Source: Aequorivita echinoideorum (GTDB taxonomy: Bacteria; Bacteroidota; Bacteroidia; Flavobacteriales; Flavobacteriaceae). Taken from it: a DNA stretch of 64,000 nt. Made by a program: the position numbers and the translations under genes. The notes under the pieces are model-generated. The model was not told where the DNA came from. It worked only from the letters and a program-made list of their open reading frames with translations, and searched no databases. The DNA lies in contig NZ_JAHCTB010000001.1 in assembly GCF_018476645.1 (NCBI RefSeq), positions 496,001 through 560,000 of the forward strand, in the 5' to 3' direction. Below are positions 63,701-64,000 of the stretch, piece after piece. Every line of letters starts with the position of its first letter. Position 1 is the first letter of the stretch.

Positions 63701-64000
63701 AAAATAAGAACCATAACGTCCCGCTTCGGGTGACTTTAACCCCACAAAATGTGTGAATGGCGCCAAGTCTTTCGAAAATACATCCATCGAGAAATCGCCG
63801 CCGCCTTCGTACACTTTGGTTAAAAATGTAGCCTTCAGCATTCCCGGTGCGTTTTTCCCGATTTCCATATTTTGACTGAAAGAAATAATTCCTTCCGAAG
63901 AAAGTTGCGCATCCAAAATGGGCAATTCCACTTTATTGAATTTACGGATGGGATCAATGAAATTATATTTTGAAAATTTCGGAAAAGCAGAAGTGCTGGA
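60752..64000 (-). CDS. Bacterial alpha-2-macroglobulin family protein, 5' end outside window
   Basis: At least 1082 residues are seen, and the frame stays open through the right window edge, so the N-terminal part (signal and first domains) is missing. The visible part has MG domains, a bait-like region and the thioester motif GCVEQT followed by an alpha-toroid TED (YLADVFDI, GGLAYWPGE). It traps peptidases in the periplasm. It ends 56 bp before pbpC, the widespread bacterial A2M-pbpC pair. Confidence 0.92.
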   Translation of the reverse strand, partial: SSTSAFPKFSKYNFIDPIRKFNKVELPILDAQLSSEGIISFSQNMEIGKNAPGMLKATFLTKVYEGGGDFSMDVFSKDLAPFTHFVGLKSPEAGRYGSYFTDENTTFDVVSVDAQGKTSAGRELEVKVFQIEWRWWWNRGSDNLSTYENATVHRPVKEFTVQTDGSGKGKFTVNIPEEQGGRYLIRVIDKESGHATGRVTYFYRNWWQRPNDADSESAKMLVFSADKEKYNVGEEAFITFPSGSDGHALISVENGTEVLATHWIETRKGETKAAIKITKEMAPNIYVNISLLQPHNQTKNDLPIRLYGVVPILVEDASTVLRPKITMPNVLKPEEKFTVKVSEENNKPMTYTIAVVDEGLLDLTRFATPDIHEAFYSREALGVKTFDMFDYVIGAYSGSVDNIYAIGGGDAALGAKNRKADRFKPVVKYLGPFELTAGKTASHTILMPNYIGSVRTMVIAGDKTKSAYGSTEKTTPVRTPLMVLASLPRKLSPGETVTLPVTVFAMENKVKTATISVKTGDALKPKNGSSKTISFTEPGEQIVNFEFEVLPTQEFQTIEVIASGNGEKASYKVEIDVENPNPISQKSTNYTVNENASQTINFETFGVPGSNTAMLEFSTLPPMDFGKRMEYLIHYPYGCVEQTTSAAFPQLYLADVFDITFDKKQKIEENIKAAIERLGRFQIANGGLAYWPGEREADEWATNYAGHFMLEAKQKGYALPISFMSNWLLYQQNTARQWRNSYKVYNTSLTQAYRLYTLALAGKPELAGMNRLRESKELSNDAKWRLAAAYALAGKKEVAQQIAQTANINFQPRENDYYTYGSPFRNKAMALETLVLLGDSKQRDLAISVAKDLSSSNWYSTQETSYALMAMAKMVAKNGGKSMQLTFTNKGKTVEVKTDRAIAQRDLSFVMGSNSVSVTNKKGNVVYVTLSQQGKLPLGKELAEKKNLSLTAEYLDGAGKKIDVSKLRQGTEIIAKVSVTNTSNNRINNVALSKIFPSGWEIVNTSFTELGGGATGDARYTDIRDDRVNFFFDLNANETKTFSVKLNASYLGTYYLPGTQVEAMYDNTYYARNKGMWVTIEQ

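Overview
The window is a gene-dense, AT-rich bacterial chromosome segment. It contains about 60 protein genes, one tRNA-Ala, several candidate small RNAs and one 1.1-kb non-coding repeat region. The gene content points to the phylum Bacteroidetes, family Flavobacteriaceae. Supporting evidence includes a THC0290_0291-type protein, an IPExxxVDY-type protein between rnc and pyk, a type IX secretion (T9SS) C-terminal sorting domain, an OmpA protein with thrombospondin type-3 repeats, SpII lipoproteins throughout, and promoters of the Bacteroidetes type (TTTG about 19 nt upstream of TAnnTTTG). I did not identify the genus. No prophage, IS element, CRISPR array or rRNA was seen.

Layout. 0-8.3 kb: outer-membrane-like protein, metB-type PLP enzyme, DUF3298-type lipoprotein, Spx/ArsC-like protein, thioesterase, hydrolase, then yicC-gmk-nadD and gpsA. 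8.3-14.5 kb (minus): prolyl oligopeptidase, DoxX-like protein, asd, mscL, and tdk-alr. 14.6-25.4 kb: hypothetical protein-DoxX-rsmI, a T9SS delta-60 protein, recJ, lpxH, a mazEF toxin-antitoxin pair, queD, a 2OG oxygenase, small hypotheticals, a MATE transporter, a universal stress protein and tRNA-Ala. 25.4-35 kb (minus): the addA-kbl-ompA-addB-hydrolase cluster (double-strand-break repair genes interrupted by unrelated genes). 35.1-36.85 kb: superoxide dismutase, then a repeat region with two paralogous candidate sRNAs. 36.85-41 kb (minus): purN-rnhA-pfkB-purF. 41.3-45.6 kb: acpP-fabF-rnc-IPExxxVDY-pyk. 45.6-49.5 kb: a secreted beta/gamma-crystallin + aerolysin-like protein with a candidate regulatory RNA beside it, an SH3 lipoprotein and dinB. 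49.5-51.8 kb: oxidoreductase, CYTH protein, lipoprotein and cutC. 51.9-58.3 kb (minus): a GbsR/MarR-type regulator with a tripartite RND efflux operon. 58.3-64 kb (minus): pbpC and an alpha-2-macroglobulin family gene cut by the window edge.

The most unusual locus is at 45.58-47.29 kb. A secreted protein combines beta/gamma-crystallin Greek keys, with two canonical calcium-site motifs, and an aerolysin-like pore-forming region. Directly downstream on the same strand lies a roughly 65-nt element with its own consensus promoter and a terminator. It contains a 14-nt perfect (17 of 18) complement to the ribosome-binding region of the toxin-like gene's mRNA. Second is the 1.1-kb sod-purF interval, with two promoter-terminator sRNA units showing compensatory stem changes inside a 102-120-bp repeat array. 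Third, nadD has no ATG, GTG or TTG start ahead of its essential nucleotide-binding motif.
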